From Intrasporangium oryzae NRRL B-24470 (GTDB lineage: Bacteria > Actinomycetota > Actinomycetes > Actinomycetales > Dermatophilaceae): a stretch of 57,475 bases of DNA. The translations under genes and the position numbers were made by a program. Location of the stretch: assembly GCF_000576595.1 (NCBI RefSeq), contig NZ_AWSA01000028.1, forward strand, positions 1-57,475, read 5' to 3'. The notes under the pieces were generated by a model that had not been told where the DNA came from, made no database searches, and saw nothing but the letters and a program-made list of their open reading frames with translations. Below, piece by piece: positions 49,023 through 56,310 of this stretch (positions within the stretch are counted from its first letter, which is position 1; each line of letters starts with the position of its first letter).

Positions 49023-49862
49023 TCAGGTGCCGGTGTAGGCCGGCTTCTCCTTGGCGAGGAACGCGTCCACGGCGGCCCGGTGGTCGGCGCTGCGGCCGGT
49101 CAGCTCCATCAGCTGCGCCTCATGCGCGAGCGAGGTGGCGAGATCGGCACCCGAGCTCACCGCGACCGCCCTGCGGATCGACCCGTAGGCGAGCGTCGGG
49201 CCCTGCGCCAGCGTCGTCGCCAGCTCGCGCACCGCGTCCTCGAAGTCGGCCGCCGGGACGACGCGCGTCACGAGCCCGAGCGACAGGGCCTCCTCGGCCG
49301 GGACCGTGCGGGGGAACATGAGCAGCTCCTTGGCCCGGGCCGGTCCGACGAGCCGGGGGAGCGTCCACGAGGCGCCCGAGTCGCACGAGAGCGCGATGCC
49401 CGCGAACGAGGTGTTGAGGCCGGCCCCCTCGGCGGCGATGCGGACGTCGCACGCGAGCGCGAAGCTGAGCCCCGCCCCGGCCGCGACCCCCCCGAGCGCG
49501 GCGACGACGGGCTTGTTCATCGTGGCGAGCAGCGTGACGATCGGGTTGTAGTGGTCGGTGACCGTCGTGGCCAGCGTCGAGTCGGCGCTCGCCAGGCTCT
49601 GGACGTGCTCCTTGAGGTCCTGCCCGACGCAGAACGCCCGACCGGTGCCCGTCAGCACGACGCACCGCACGGCCGGGTCGTCTGCCGCCTCGCGCAGGGC
49701 GGCGAGGAGGGCTTCCTTCATGGCGAGGTTGAGGCTGTTCATCGCCTCGGGCCGGTTGAGCCGCACCCAGGCGACCCCGTCCGAGGTCTCGACGACGACC
49801 GGTCGGTCGTCCGGAGGCTGCGGGCTGGTCACGTCGTCAGGTCCAGTGGGCGGCTGCGTCAT
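49023..49862 (-). CDS. enoyl-CoA hydratase/isomerase family protein
   Basis: The product has 279 residues. Crotonase fold: VAWVRLNRPEAMNSLNLAMK, the CoA-binding oxyanion region GTGRAFCVGQDLKEH, and PVVAALGGVAAGAGLSFALA followed by ACDVRIAAEGAGLNTSFAGI. The second catalytic site reads LSCDSGASWTLPRLVG, where classical hydratases have a Glu; the Asp in this place (C-D-S-G) resembles PaaG/isomerase-like members, so the exact reaction is uncertain. A 20-residue Pro/Asp-rich N-terminal lead precedes the fold. It is divergent from the DUF3117 gene. Confidence 0.88.
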   Translation of the reverse strand: MTQPPTGPDDVTSPQPPDDRPVVVETSDGVAWVRLNRPEAMNSLNLAMKEALLAALREAADDPAVRCVVLTGTGRAFCVGQDLKEHVQSLASADSTLATTVTDHYNPIVTLLATMNKPVVAALGGVAAGAGLSFALACDVRIAAEGAGLNTSFAGIALSCDSGASWTLPRLVGPARAKELLMFPRTVPAEEALSLGLVTRVVPAADFEDAVRELATTLAQGPTLAYGSIRRAVAVSSGADLATSLAHEAQLMELTGRSADHRAAVDAFLAKEKPAYTGT

Positions 49863-50002
49863 GGTGGTCACTCTGTCCCATTCGTCGCCCCGACGGAAGC
49901 GGACGGCCATGGGCGTGCCCTCTGTCACATCCCGATTAGGTCTCGTCCCTGCGACACGGAATAATGGGGGTCAAAGACGCGGATTCCTATGGAAGGGGAA
50001 CC

Positions 50003-50176
50003 ATGGCAGCAATGAAGCCGAGGACCGGAGACGGACCGCTCGAGGTCGTCAAGGAGGGTCGCGGCATCGTGCTTCGCATGCCCCTGGAGGGCGGCGGACG
50101 GCTCGTCGTCGAGATGACCCCTGACGAGGCCGCGGCGCTCCGCGACGCGATCCAGGGGTGCGACGGCGTCAGCTGA
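50003..50176 (+). CDS. DUF3117 domain protein
   Basis: The product has 57 residues. MAAMKPRTGDGPLEVVKEGR and GGGRLVVEMTPDEAAAL match the small DUF3117 family found across actinobacteria (Rv1211-like), of unknown function. GGAAGGGG precedes ATG 50003; upstream in-frame codons to 49964 are not conserved. An AATAAT at 49960-49965 may be its -10 element. The 3' end overlaps the convergent BTAD gene by 8 bp. Confidence 0.9.
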   Translation: MAAMKPRTGDGPLEVVKEGRGIVLRMPLEGGGRLVVEMTPDEAAALRDAIQGCDGVS

Positions 50177-51017
50177 AGCCTCCCCTTCTCTCCAGAACGG
50201 CTCCCGACCCCACGGTCGGGAGCCGTTCTGCGTCTCCCGCCTCGCGCAGCTCGGCCAGCACGTCGTATGCCGCTGGGTGCCCGCACGCGAGCAGTGCCGT
50301 CATCTTCGGCGACGGCTCGGCCTGCAGCTCGTCCCAGAGGCGCCTTCGGAACGCGTGGTAGGCGCGCATGGCGTCGACCCGGTTGCCGAGGGCGACGTAG
50401 ATCGAGACGAGGGTGTGGGCCGGGCCCTCCTGGAGCGGTTCGATCTCGGCAGCACGCTCACAGGCGGCGATGGCGTGCTGGTGGAGCTCGTACGACGCGA
50501 GGCGGACGGCGAGCGCCTCGAGGGCCCGCAGGCGCGCGCGCTGGATGCGGCCCCGTTCCGTCAGGACCCACTCCTCGAACTCGCCGAGGAGCAGCTCGGG
50601 TCCGGGCAGGATCCGCAGGGCCTCGACGGCCGCTTGTGGCGAGAGGTGCTCGGCGCCGCGCTCGACCCGGTCGCACCACTCCCGGAGGACGTCGACGTCA
50701 CTGCACACCCCGGACGCGAGGGACAGGGAGTCCGCGCCGGCCTCGACGAGCCCCGGAGCCTGGGCCCGGACCGCATGGAGCGCCTGCCGGAGACTGGCGC
50801 GGGCGTGCGCATCGCTGGCGTCGGGCCAGAGGATGCCCGCGACGTAGCCGCGGGGCCGGGACCCGTGCAGGGCGAGGAAGGCGACGAGGAGGCGCTCGCG
50901 GTGGAGCAGGGCCACCCTCCCCTCGCCGTCCTGCAGGCGCCAGTCGCCGAGGAGGCCGAGCTTCCACCGGGGCTCCCTGACGGGCCGCGCTGCGCGCAGC
51001 CTGGTCGGACGTGCCAT
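50169..51017 (-). CDS. BTAD-domain (SARP-like) transcriptional regulator of the peptide cluster
   Basis: The product has 282 residues. GAGGGGG precedes ATG 51017. The N-terminal winged helix (about 20-95) has RWKLGLLGDWRLQDGEGRVA, LVAFLALHGSRPRGYVAGIL and RASLRQALHAVRA, the OmpR-like module of SARP regulators. A BTAD helical domain (about 110-250) has GEFEEWVLTERGRIQRARLR, LHQHAIAACERAAEIEPLQE and ALGNRVDAMRAYHAFRRRLW. It has no NB-ARC extension, so it is the short SARP type, usually a pathway-specific activator. It is the last gene of the minus-strand peptide operon, 66 bp after the CxxC-protein stop. Confidence 0.85.
   Translation of the reverse strand: MARPTRLRAARPVREPRWKLGLLGDWRLQDGEGRVALLHRERLLVAFLALHGSRPRGYVAGILWPDASDAHARASLRQALHAVRAQAPGLVEAGADSLSLASGVCSDVDVLREWCDRVERGAEHLSPQAAVEALRILPGPELLLGEFEEWVLTERGRIQRARLRALEALAVRLASYELHQHAIAACERAAEIEPLQEGPAHTLVSIYVALGNRVDAMRAYHAFRRRLWDELQAEPSPKMTALLACGHPAAYDVLAELREAGDAERLPTVGSGAVLERRGGFS
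50194..50229. terminator. terminator hairpin of the DUF3117 gene
   Basis: AGAACGGCTCCCGACC and GGTCGGGAGCCGTTCT: a perfect 16-bp stem with a 4-nt loop, 18 bp after the DUF3117 stop. It is also inside the C-terminal codons of the convergent BTAD gene. Confidence 0.85.
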
Positions 51018-51083
51018 GACATCCCCCTCGGTCATGGTGCGGACGCCCCCTCCCCCGAGGCCGAACACACCCTTTCGGATGGA

Positions 51084-51767
51084 TCAGGTCGATCCGGTCT
51101 TCCGATCGACGTGGATCGTGACAGAGGCCGCACCGGCAGCGTTCTGCAGCTCTCGGGCGGTGGCGGCGACGGCAGGTTCGTTCGTCCCGCCCGGGCGGGC
51201 GCTGCGGGCGCTGCTCGAGGGTGCCGGGTCGGCGCCGAGCGTCGCGACGAGGTCGTCGAGCAGCTTGCGGGCCGAAGCAGGGAGCCCCTCGGGTCGAGCC
51301 CCCACGAGGACGAGCTGGACCGCGACGGCCTCGGTCGAGCAGCGAGTGCACGCGGCGTTGACGGCGAGCGCGCGGTTGGTCGCGGTGACCGGGCCATCCT
51401 GGGCGACGAGCACGACCTGGACGGAGACGGCCCGCGCGGAGCAGTCGACACAGGTGGACCACGCGGCCGCGACGTTCTCGGCGGTCACGCCCCCGTGGGC
51501 CCGGACCACCTCGACGGCGTCGGCTCGGCCGGAGCACCCGTCACAGGTCGACGAGGCGGTGGCGGTTGCGGTGGCGCGCCCCCCGCGCCCGACCTGGGAC
51601 CACAGCGTCTGGGTGTCGGAGTCGTCGGGAGTTCCCGGCCCGGCGTGCGCCGCGGCCACGACCATGGCCCGTGAGTGCTCGGCTGCGGCGTCGCCTGAGG
51701 GCAGCACGAGGGCCGCCCCCATGACGGCCAGGGCCGCGATGGCCCCGCGGGCCCATCTGCCGGCCAT
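51084..51767 (-). CDS. secreted protein with three CxxC repeats
   Basis: The product has 227 residues. Signal peptide MAGRWARGAIAALAVMGAAL ending near GDAAA. The mature part holds three roughly 30-residue repeats centred on CDGC (75-78), CVDC (106-109) and CTRC (140-143), each followed by a strand-like A-x-x-V-[QE]-V-V stretch. The third repeat (VTATNRALAVNAACTRCSTE) closely resembles the cores of the two small peptides encoded upstream. A helical linker and a Thr/Val tail follow. Starts 1 bp after the stop of the M50-MinD gene, so co-translation is likely. Role unknown; metal binding or disulfide-linked assembly on the surface are possibilities. Confidence 0.78.
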   Translation of the reverse strand: MAGRWARGAIAALAVMGAALVLPSGDAAAEHSRAMVVAAAHAGPGTPDDSDTQTLWSQVGRGGRATATATASSTCDGCSGRADAVEVVRAHGGVTAENVAAAWSTCVDCSARAVSVQVVLVAQDGPVTATNRALAVNAACTRCSTEAVAVQLVLVGARPEGLPASARKLLDDLVATLGADPAPSSSARSARPGGTNEPAVAATARELQNAAGAASVTIHVDRKTGST

Positions 51768-51768
51768 G

Positions 51769-54336
51769 TCAGCGACCGCCCATCGTGGAGAACCGGTCCG
51801 CCACCGCAGCCGCCACGTCGACGAACGCCTCCTGCGTCCGCGGCGCCATCCGGGACAGCGTCGTGCGTCCGCCCGTCTCGAGTGCGGGGTCCCACGGGAC
51901 CTGCGCCACGTGAGCGCAGCGCTGGGCGAAGTGGTCGGTGACGATGCGAACCGTGTGGTCCTCGGGGCGGGTGACGGCGTTGATGACGACGACCGCGGAC
52001 GAGACGAGGTCGGCGTAGCCGTGCTGGTCGAGCCAGTCGAGGGTCTGCGCACCTGCCCTGGCCCCGTCCAGGGCAGGGCGCAGGACGAGGACGAGCTGGT
52101 CGGCCTCGGCGATGAGCCCCTGGTTGGCGCTGTCGAGGATCCCGGTCCCCGTGTCGAGGAGGATGAGGTTGTAGTAGTGGTCGAGAAGGGACACGACCCG
52201 GCGGTAGCCCGGCCTGTCGAGGCCCTGGCTGATCCGGGCGTCGTCATCGGAGGCGAGGACCTCGAGCCGGGACTCGTCGCACTGTGACGTGTAGCGCCGC
52301 ATCGCGGAGAACGTGTCGACCGCCTCCACGTCTGCGAGCAGGTCGGTGATGGTGCGTGGGCAGTCGCCGGCGATGCGCCGCGCGAGGTTGCCCGCATCGG
52401 GGTTCGCGTCGACGGCGACGACACGGTCACCGCGCCGCATCGCGAAGGTGGCGCCCAACGCCACGGTCACGGTCGTCTTGCCGACGCCGCCCTTGCGGCT
52501 CATGACGACGATCCGCCGGCTCCCGTCGATGGGGGCTCTGACCCGCGCGGCAATCGCGTCGCGTCGCTGCTCGGCAGCGCCGGGGCCGAGGGCGATCTTC
52601 CCGCCGGTGGCGGCGCCGACCGCACGTCGCCACCCCGACCGGGCGACGGGCCGCTCCGGTCCGAAGAACGTGTCGTCCGTCAGCTCGTCGGCGCTGAACC
52701 AGGTGGACCAGTCGGCACGCCTGCTCGCGCCCTCGGGGGTCGCCTCCGGGGCGCCGTCGGGCGGTCCCGACCGATCCGCTTGGTCCGCCTTGCCCCCGTC
52801 CACGGGCAGCTGGCTCGCGCGCCCGGAGTCGGTGGCCCCGACGGACGCTCCGGGGGGCACCCGCTCCGCCGTGGCACCCGATCCGGGCGCGGCTGCCGGT
52901 GGCGGCGGTGCGGCGACCGGCCCCGGTGCGGGTGGTGCCTGGCCGTTGACGGGCATCACGGGAGTGGACGTCGGTGCTGGGTCGGTCGTGCTCATGAGCC
53001 CCTGCCTGGAGACGAGGCCTAGCCGCCGACGCGCGGCCCTGGCCACCAACAGAACGATCCGGTACAAAAACAACGCTAGACCTGCAAGGGGGATGAGAAG
53101 CAGAAATGCCGATATGGACGTCAGGGCGACCGCGGCGTAGTCGCCCTGCGCCCAGGCGGTGCGCCACAGCTCCACCTGGGTCACCATCGACTCGAGCGTC
53201 GTCCGGACGATCTCCGGCAGGTGGACGAGGGTCCAGACCGTTCCCACGGCGATGAGGGGGACGACGACGAGCACCCAGGCGACGACCACCCGGCGCGCCG
53301 TGGCCGACATCTCGGCCACGCGGGGGTCCGGCGGCCGCCCGTCGGGAACGAGGGTGCGCAGCACGGGCCGGATCCGGGAGAACAGGTCCGGGATGCCGGT
53401 GAGGTCGGTGAGGACGAAGTACCCGTCGAACCGGACGGTCGGCAGGAGCTGTTCGACCATCTCCACGTGGGTGAGGACGATGAGGAGCAGGAGCAGGCCG
53501 CTGCCGGTGGCCGCGTGGACCGCGCCGAACGCCAGCAGGCACAGGACGTTGAAGTAGAGGCCGCCGAGGTCGGTGCGGAGGCGTCCGGCGCGACCGAGCC
53601 GATACGAGTCGGTGACGTTGGTGAAGAAGGCCGGGAAGAGCAGGTAGACGCCGAAGCCGATGCGGCCGGGGTCGGCGCCGGAGTACGAGCAGGCGGTCGC
53701 GTGCCCGAGCTCGTGGGCGATGGCGCCGAGCGTCGACAGCGCGAAGAGGACGAGCAGGAGGGTCGGGGTGGCGAGCACGTCCGTCAGGGCGCTCATGACG
53801 TCCCCGCTGAGGAGCAGCCGGACGTCCATGACGACGAGGGCGACGAGCGCTGCGACGACGACGACGGGGTGGAACAGGGGTGAGAGGGCCCGGGCGAGGG
53901 GGCGCACCACGGACTGCGGGATGAGTGTTCCCCTCAGGCCGAGGCTGAGGACCGGGGTTGCCCGGGGCGCGGCCGTCACGGCCGGTGCGGGGTGCGGGCC
54001 GAGCGGCGCGACGACGCCGAGCGGCTGCAGCTTGGTCCGGAGCAGGTAGTCGAGGCCGTCCGGGGGCAGGGTGCGCCCGTAGGCCACGCTGACGGCCCGC
54101 GCGATGTCCTCGACGGGGCGCCGGGGGTCGATCCGGGCGAGGACGAGCCCGAGCAGCTGGGAGACCTGGATGACCTGCCCGTCCGCCCGACGGACGAGGT
54201 GGGGAGTCGACTGCAGCCCCGAGTCGCGGACCGCCCCGAGCAGGGACACACCCTCGGTGCGCGCCCAGCGGACGTCCTCGGTCGCGTCGGCAGACCCTGC
54301 CGCCTCGACCCCCTGCACCTGCGCCGGTTCCCCCAC
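51769..54336 (-). CDS. PqqD-like/M50 metalloprotease/MinD-like ATPase fusion protein
   Basis: The product has 855 residues. In order: a winged-helix, PqqD-like region at about 40-108 (PHLVRRADGQVIQVSQLLGL, DYLLRTKLQPLGVV), then a multi-helix M50-type membrane protease. That has the zinc motif HELGH at 208-212 and the third-ligand region VRFDGYFVLTD at about 301-311, as in peptide zinc metalloproteases. A Pro/Ala-rich linker (about 450-540) leads to a MinD/ParA ATPase with deviant Walker A SRKGGVGKTT (613-622), AVDANPDAGN and Walker B LILLDTGTGI. GTG start with GGGGGA. A second in-frame ATG at 52995, near CAGGGG, could give a separate ATPase. Fusion of an intramembrane protease to a MinD ATPase is unusual; it probably processes or exports the two small peptides encoded just upstream. 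Confidence 0.85.
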   Translation of the reverse strand: MGEPAQVQGVEAAGSADATEDVRWARTEGVSLLGAVRDSGLQSTPHLVRRADGQVIQVSQLLGLVLARIDPRRPVEDIARAVSVAYGRTLPPDGLDYLLRTKLQPLGVVAPLGPHPAPAVTAAPRATPVLSLGLRGTLIPQSVVRPLARALSPLFHPVVVVAALVALVVMDVRLLLSGDVMSALTDVLATPTLLLVLFALSTLGAIAHELGHATACSYSGADPGRIGFGVYLLFPAFFTNVTDSYRLGRAGRLRTDLGGLYFNVLCLLAFGAVHAATGSGLLLLLIVLTHVEMVEQLLPTVRFDGYFVLTDLTGIPDLFSRIRPVLRTLVPDGRPPDPRVAEMSATARRVVVAWVLVVVPLIAVGTVWTLVHLPEIVRTTLESMVTQVELWRTAWAQGDYAAVALTSISAFLLLIPLAGLALFLYRIVLLVARAARRRLGLVSRQGLMSTTDPAPTSTPVMPVNGQAPPAPGPVAAPPPPAAAPGSGATAERVPPGASVGATDSGRASQLPVDGGKADQADRSGPPDGAPEATPEGASRRADWSTWFSADELTDDTFFGPERPVARSGWRRAVGAATGGKIALGPGAAEQRRDAIAARVRAPIDGSRRIVVMSRKGGVGKTTVTVALGATFAMRRGDRVVAVDANPDAGNLARRIAGDCPRTITDLLADVEAVDTFSAMRRYTSQCDESRLEVLASDDDARISQGLDRPGYRRVVSLLDHYYNLILLDTGTGILDSANQGLIAEADQLVLVLRPALDGARAGAQTLDWLDQHGYADLVSSAVVVINAVTRPEDHTVRIVTDHFAQRCAHVAQVPWDPALETGGRTTLSRMAPRTQEAFVDVAAAVADRFSTMGGR

Positions 54337-54367
54337 GGCGTCCCCCCGTTCGGTGGTCGCTCACGAA

Positions 54368-54411
54368 GAAGTGCTGGTGCGCGGCGGTTGGGGGCCGCGC
54401 ACCAGCACTTC
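54368..54411 (-). terminator. intercistronic hairpin between peptide genes and M50-MinD gene
   Basis: GAAGTGCTGGTGCGCGGC pairs perfectly with GCCGCGCACCAGCACTTC over an 8-nt loop. It sits between the second peptide stop (54420) and the fusion gene start (54336). It is probably a partial terminator that leaves peptides in excess of the enzyme. Confidence 0.8.
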
Positions 54412-54419
54412 GCCTCGTC

Positions 54420-54620
54420 CTAGTGGATGAAGCTGGTCAGCTGCTGGGTCGCGAACGCCGTTGCGGTGCCGTTGATCGTGGCCGCGTTGACCGCCACCGC
54501 CAGGTTCACCCCGATGACCGGGGCGATGGTGATGTCGAGGAACAGCGTCTCCCGTTCTGGCAGGCACTCCACCAGCTGCGTGTCGATGTCGTCGTGTGTG
54601 ACGACGGTCGGTGTCAGCAT
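54420..54620 (-). CDS. small peptide B, candidate precursor peptide
   Basis: The product has 66 residues. AGAAGG lies six bases before the ATG. An acidic N-terminal part (THDDIDTQLVE) is followed by CLPERETLF. A neutral Ala/Thr/Asn/Val-rich C-terminus follows, with NLAVAVNAATINGTATAF and a final QQ (ATQQLTSFIH). It shares the LPE[KR]ETL element and the NAAT...QQ core with peptide A. No Cys occurs in the core, so lanthionine chemistry is unlikely. It could be a processed secreted peptide or an assembling structural subunit. Not known to me as a characterised family. Confidence 0.75.
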   Translation of the reverse strand: MLTPTVVTHDDIDTQLVECLPERETLFLDITIAPVIGVNLAVAVNAATINGTATAFATQQLTSFIH

Positions 54621-54696
54621 GACAACCTTCTTCCGTCGGCGCCCGGCGTCGCGGCTCGCGCCCCTCGCGCGCGTCGCGACACCGGACGGTGCAAGC

Positions 54697-54885
54697 TCAC
54701 TGGTTGACGGAAATCATCTGCTGCGACGTCGCCGTCGCGTTCGAGAAGAACGTTGCCGCGTTGAGTGCGAGCGACGAGTTCGTTGCCGTGATGCCGGCCC
54801 ACTTCGTGTTGAACCAGAGCGTCTCCTTCTCCGGGAGCAGCTCGATGCTCTCGGACTCGAGCTCGGTCATGGTGATTGGGGTCAT
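54697..54885 (-). CDS. small peptide A, candidate precursor peptide
   Basis: The product has 62 residues. GGGAGG lies eight bases before ATG 54885; an in-frame GTG three codons upstream overlaps that site and is unlikely. The acidic leader-like part TELESESIE is followed by LLPEKETLWF and then a polar, Cys-free C-terminus with TNSSLALNAATFFSNATATS and QQMISVNQ. It is paralogous to peptide B, 76 bp downstream, and is the first gene of the cluster. The leader/core division is inferred from comparison of the two peptides. Confidence 0.75.
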   Translation of the reverse strand: MTPITMTELESESIELLPEKETLWFNTKWAGITATNSSLALNAATFFSNATATSQQMISVNQ

Positions 54886-54947
54886 GTGTTTCACCTCCCT
54901 TCCCCTGTGCCGACCATTAGAGCGAGCGCGCCGTGACCCGTCCGTGA

Positions 54948-55001
54948 TGTCAACGTGACACGGGCGTTATCAGGCAGTCCGAAGCGGCGCGATAACGCCC
55001 G
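54948..55001. promoter_or_regulatory. two inverted repeats upstream of the peptide operon
   Basis: TGTCA-ACG-TGACA lies at 54948-54960. CGGGCGTTATC (54961-54971) and GATAACGCCCG (54991-55001) form a perfect 11-bp inverted repeat with a 19-nt spacer. They lie 60-115 bp before peptide A, where an activator or repressor would bind. The cluster's own BTAD protein is a candidate, although such proteins usually use direct repeats. Confidence 0.5.
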
Positions 55002-55013
55002 ACAAAGAGGCAC

Positions 55014-55057
55014 GTATGCCGCTGAGCCGGCTCGCGCGGGCCGGCTCAGCGGCATAC
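55014..55057. terminator. hairpin downstream of the O-methyltransferase gene
   Basis: GTATGCCGCTGAGCCGGC pairs perfectly with GCCGGCTCAGCGGCATAC (18 bp, 8-nt loop), about 40 bp past the methyltransferase stop. The arms end in the recurring GTATGCC/GGCATAC heptamer. It separates the methyltransferase from the peptide operon. Confidence 0.8.
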
Positions 55058-55098
55058 CCGCGGGGTGGGGTGGATGTCAGGCGGCTCGACCGGGCCGC

Positions 55099-55722
55099 TC
55101 AGCGCTTGACGGCGACGAGGACCCCGTCGCCGGCCGGGAGGAGGGCGACGACGAAGTCGTCACGCTCGCGCAGGGTCCGGCCGACCTCGCGCAGCGTCCG
55201 CGTCTGGGGGTCGCGGTTGGCCGGGTCGGACTCGGCGTCGCTCCAGGTGAGCACGAGCGTGCCGCCATGACGGAGCAGGCGCGCGGCCTGCTCGACGTAG
55301 GAGGGGTACTCCTGCTTGTCGGCGTCGACGACGACGAGGTCGTAGGCACCGTCGGTCATCCGAGGGAGGACGTCGAGCGCGCGGCCGGTGATGACCCGGG
55401 TGCGCTGGTGGGCGATGCCGGCCGCCGCGAAGGCGTCGCGGGCGGCGTACTGGTGCTCGGCCTCGAGATCGATCGTCGTGAGGACCCCGTCGACGGGCAT
55501 CCCGCCGAGCAACCAGAGCCCCGAGACGCCGGCCCCGGTGCCGATCTCCATCACTGCCTTGGCGCCGATCGCCGCGGCGAGCACCTGCAGGAGAGCCCCC
55601 ACACCGGCGCCGACAGGCATCGCGCCGAGCGCCTCGCCACGGCTCCGGGCCTGCTCGATCTCCGCGGTCGGGGCGACGAACCCCTCGGCGTGCGACCAGG
55701 CGGCGACCTTCTGGGTGCTCAT
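55099..55722 (-). CDS. class I SAM-dependent O-methyltransferase
   Basis: The product has 207 residues. SAM-binding motif I is VMEIGTGAGVSGLWLLGGMP, the acidic ribose contact is in LTTIDLEAEHQ, and VDADKQEYPSYVEQAARLLR matches the catechol-type/caffeoyl-CoA O-methyltransferase family. The small-molecule substrate is unknown. Divergent from the next gene and close to sigE, like Rv1220c in M. tuberculosis. TAGGGT ends 7 nt before ATG 55722, so it is leaderless. Confidence 0.92.
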   Translation of the reverse strand: MSTQKVAAWSHAEGFVAPTAEIEQARSRGEALGAMPVGAGVGALLQVLAAAIGAKAVMEIGTGAGVSGLWLLGGMPVDGVLTTIDLEAEHQYAARDAFAAAGIAHQRTRVITGRALDVLPRMTDGAYDLVVVDADKQEYPSYVEQAARLLRHGGTLVLTWSDAESDPANRDPQTRTLREVGRTLRERDDFVVALLPAGDGVLVAVKR

Positions 55723-55729
55723 GTCCGTC

Positions 55730-55769
55730 ACCCTACTGCGAACCACCGGGCCGTCCGGGCGCCTAGGGT
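55730..55769. promoter_or_regulatory. divergent leaderless promoter pair
   Basis: The minus-strand TAGGGT at 55730-55735 is 7 nt from ATG 55722; the plus-strand TAGGGT at 55764-55769 is 6 nt from ATG 55776. Both genes lack ribosome binding sites. The -35 elements would overlap in the 28 bp between the boxes. Confidence 0.55.
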
Positions 55770-55775
55770 GCCCTC

Positions 55776-56222
55776 ATGGACGAGCCGATTCCCGCGCACC
55801 GCAGACCCGCCGGAACAACCGACGCGACCGTCGAGGCGCTCGGCAAGCTGAGCGAGGCGCTCGAGGTCGTCGAGGACGCCCGCGGACACCTCTACGGCTT
55901 CCACCGCCTCACCGGTATGGGCGACCTCACGCTCGGCGAGGCCGTCGACCTGCTCCGCGAGGCGGGCCACGGCGCGCTCGCCGACCGGATCGCCGAGGAG
56001 CTCGTTGGGCGCAACGTCATCGAGGGTCGCTGGACCTTCCAGCTCGTCGAGGAGTACGACGACGGCTACTACGCCACCTTCAAGCGGCTCGAGGCCGCCG
56101 CCCGCGAGGAGCTCGTCGGGGGCCGTCGGCACCTCTACGAGGCCGAGATGAAGGAGCGGCTGCGCACGCACGGGAGGCGGCACCACGAGGCGACGCCCCA
56201 CGACGGGTCCGACCAGGCCTGA
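55776..56222 (+). CDS. conserved actinobacterial hypothetical protein
   Basis: The product has 148 residues and is soluble. It is mostly helical in appearance: EALGKLSEALEVVEDARGHL, LYGFHRLTGMGDLTLGEAVD, and a Tyr-rich middle FQLVEEYDDGYYATFKRLEA, ending in a basic helix. I recognise the sequence style from actinobacterial genomes but know no function. Leaderless start. It lies between the methyltransferase gene and sigE. Confidence 0.75.
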   Translation: MDEPIPAHRRPAGTTDATVEALGKLSEALEVVEDARGHLYGFHRLTGMGDLTLGEAVDLLREAGHGALADRIAEELVGRNVIEGRWTFQLVEEYDDGYYATFKRLEAAAREELVGGRRHLYEAEMKERLRTHGRRHHEATPHDGSDQA

Positions 56223-56310
56223 CCGCGAGGTCCCGCCCGTCCGCGGCGATCCACAGCGGATCCACAGGCTATCCAAGGGTGGGCCCAACGGCGGTTCGCG
56301 ACCATGGTGG

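Noticed and set aside
52995-54336. Splitting the M50-MinD gene into two annotated genes
   Set aside because: The frame is continuous with no stop; the internal ATG at 52995 is only a possible secondary start, so it is kept as one gene.
54420-54885. Lanthipeptide, sactipeptide or thiopeptide precursors
   Set aside because: Cores lack Cys and no LanM/LanB, radical SAM or YcaO enzyme is encoded nearby.
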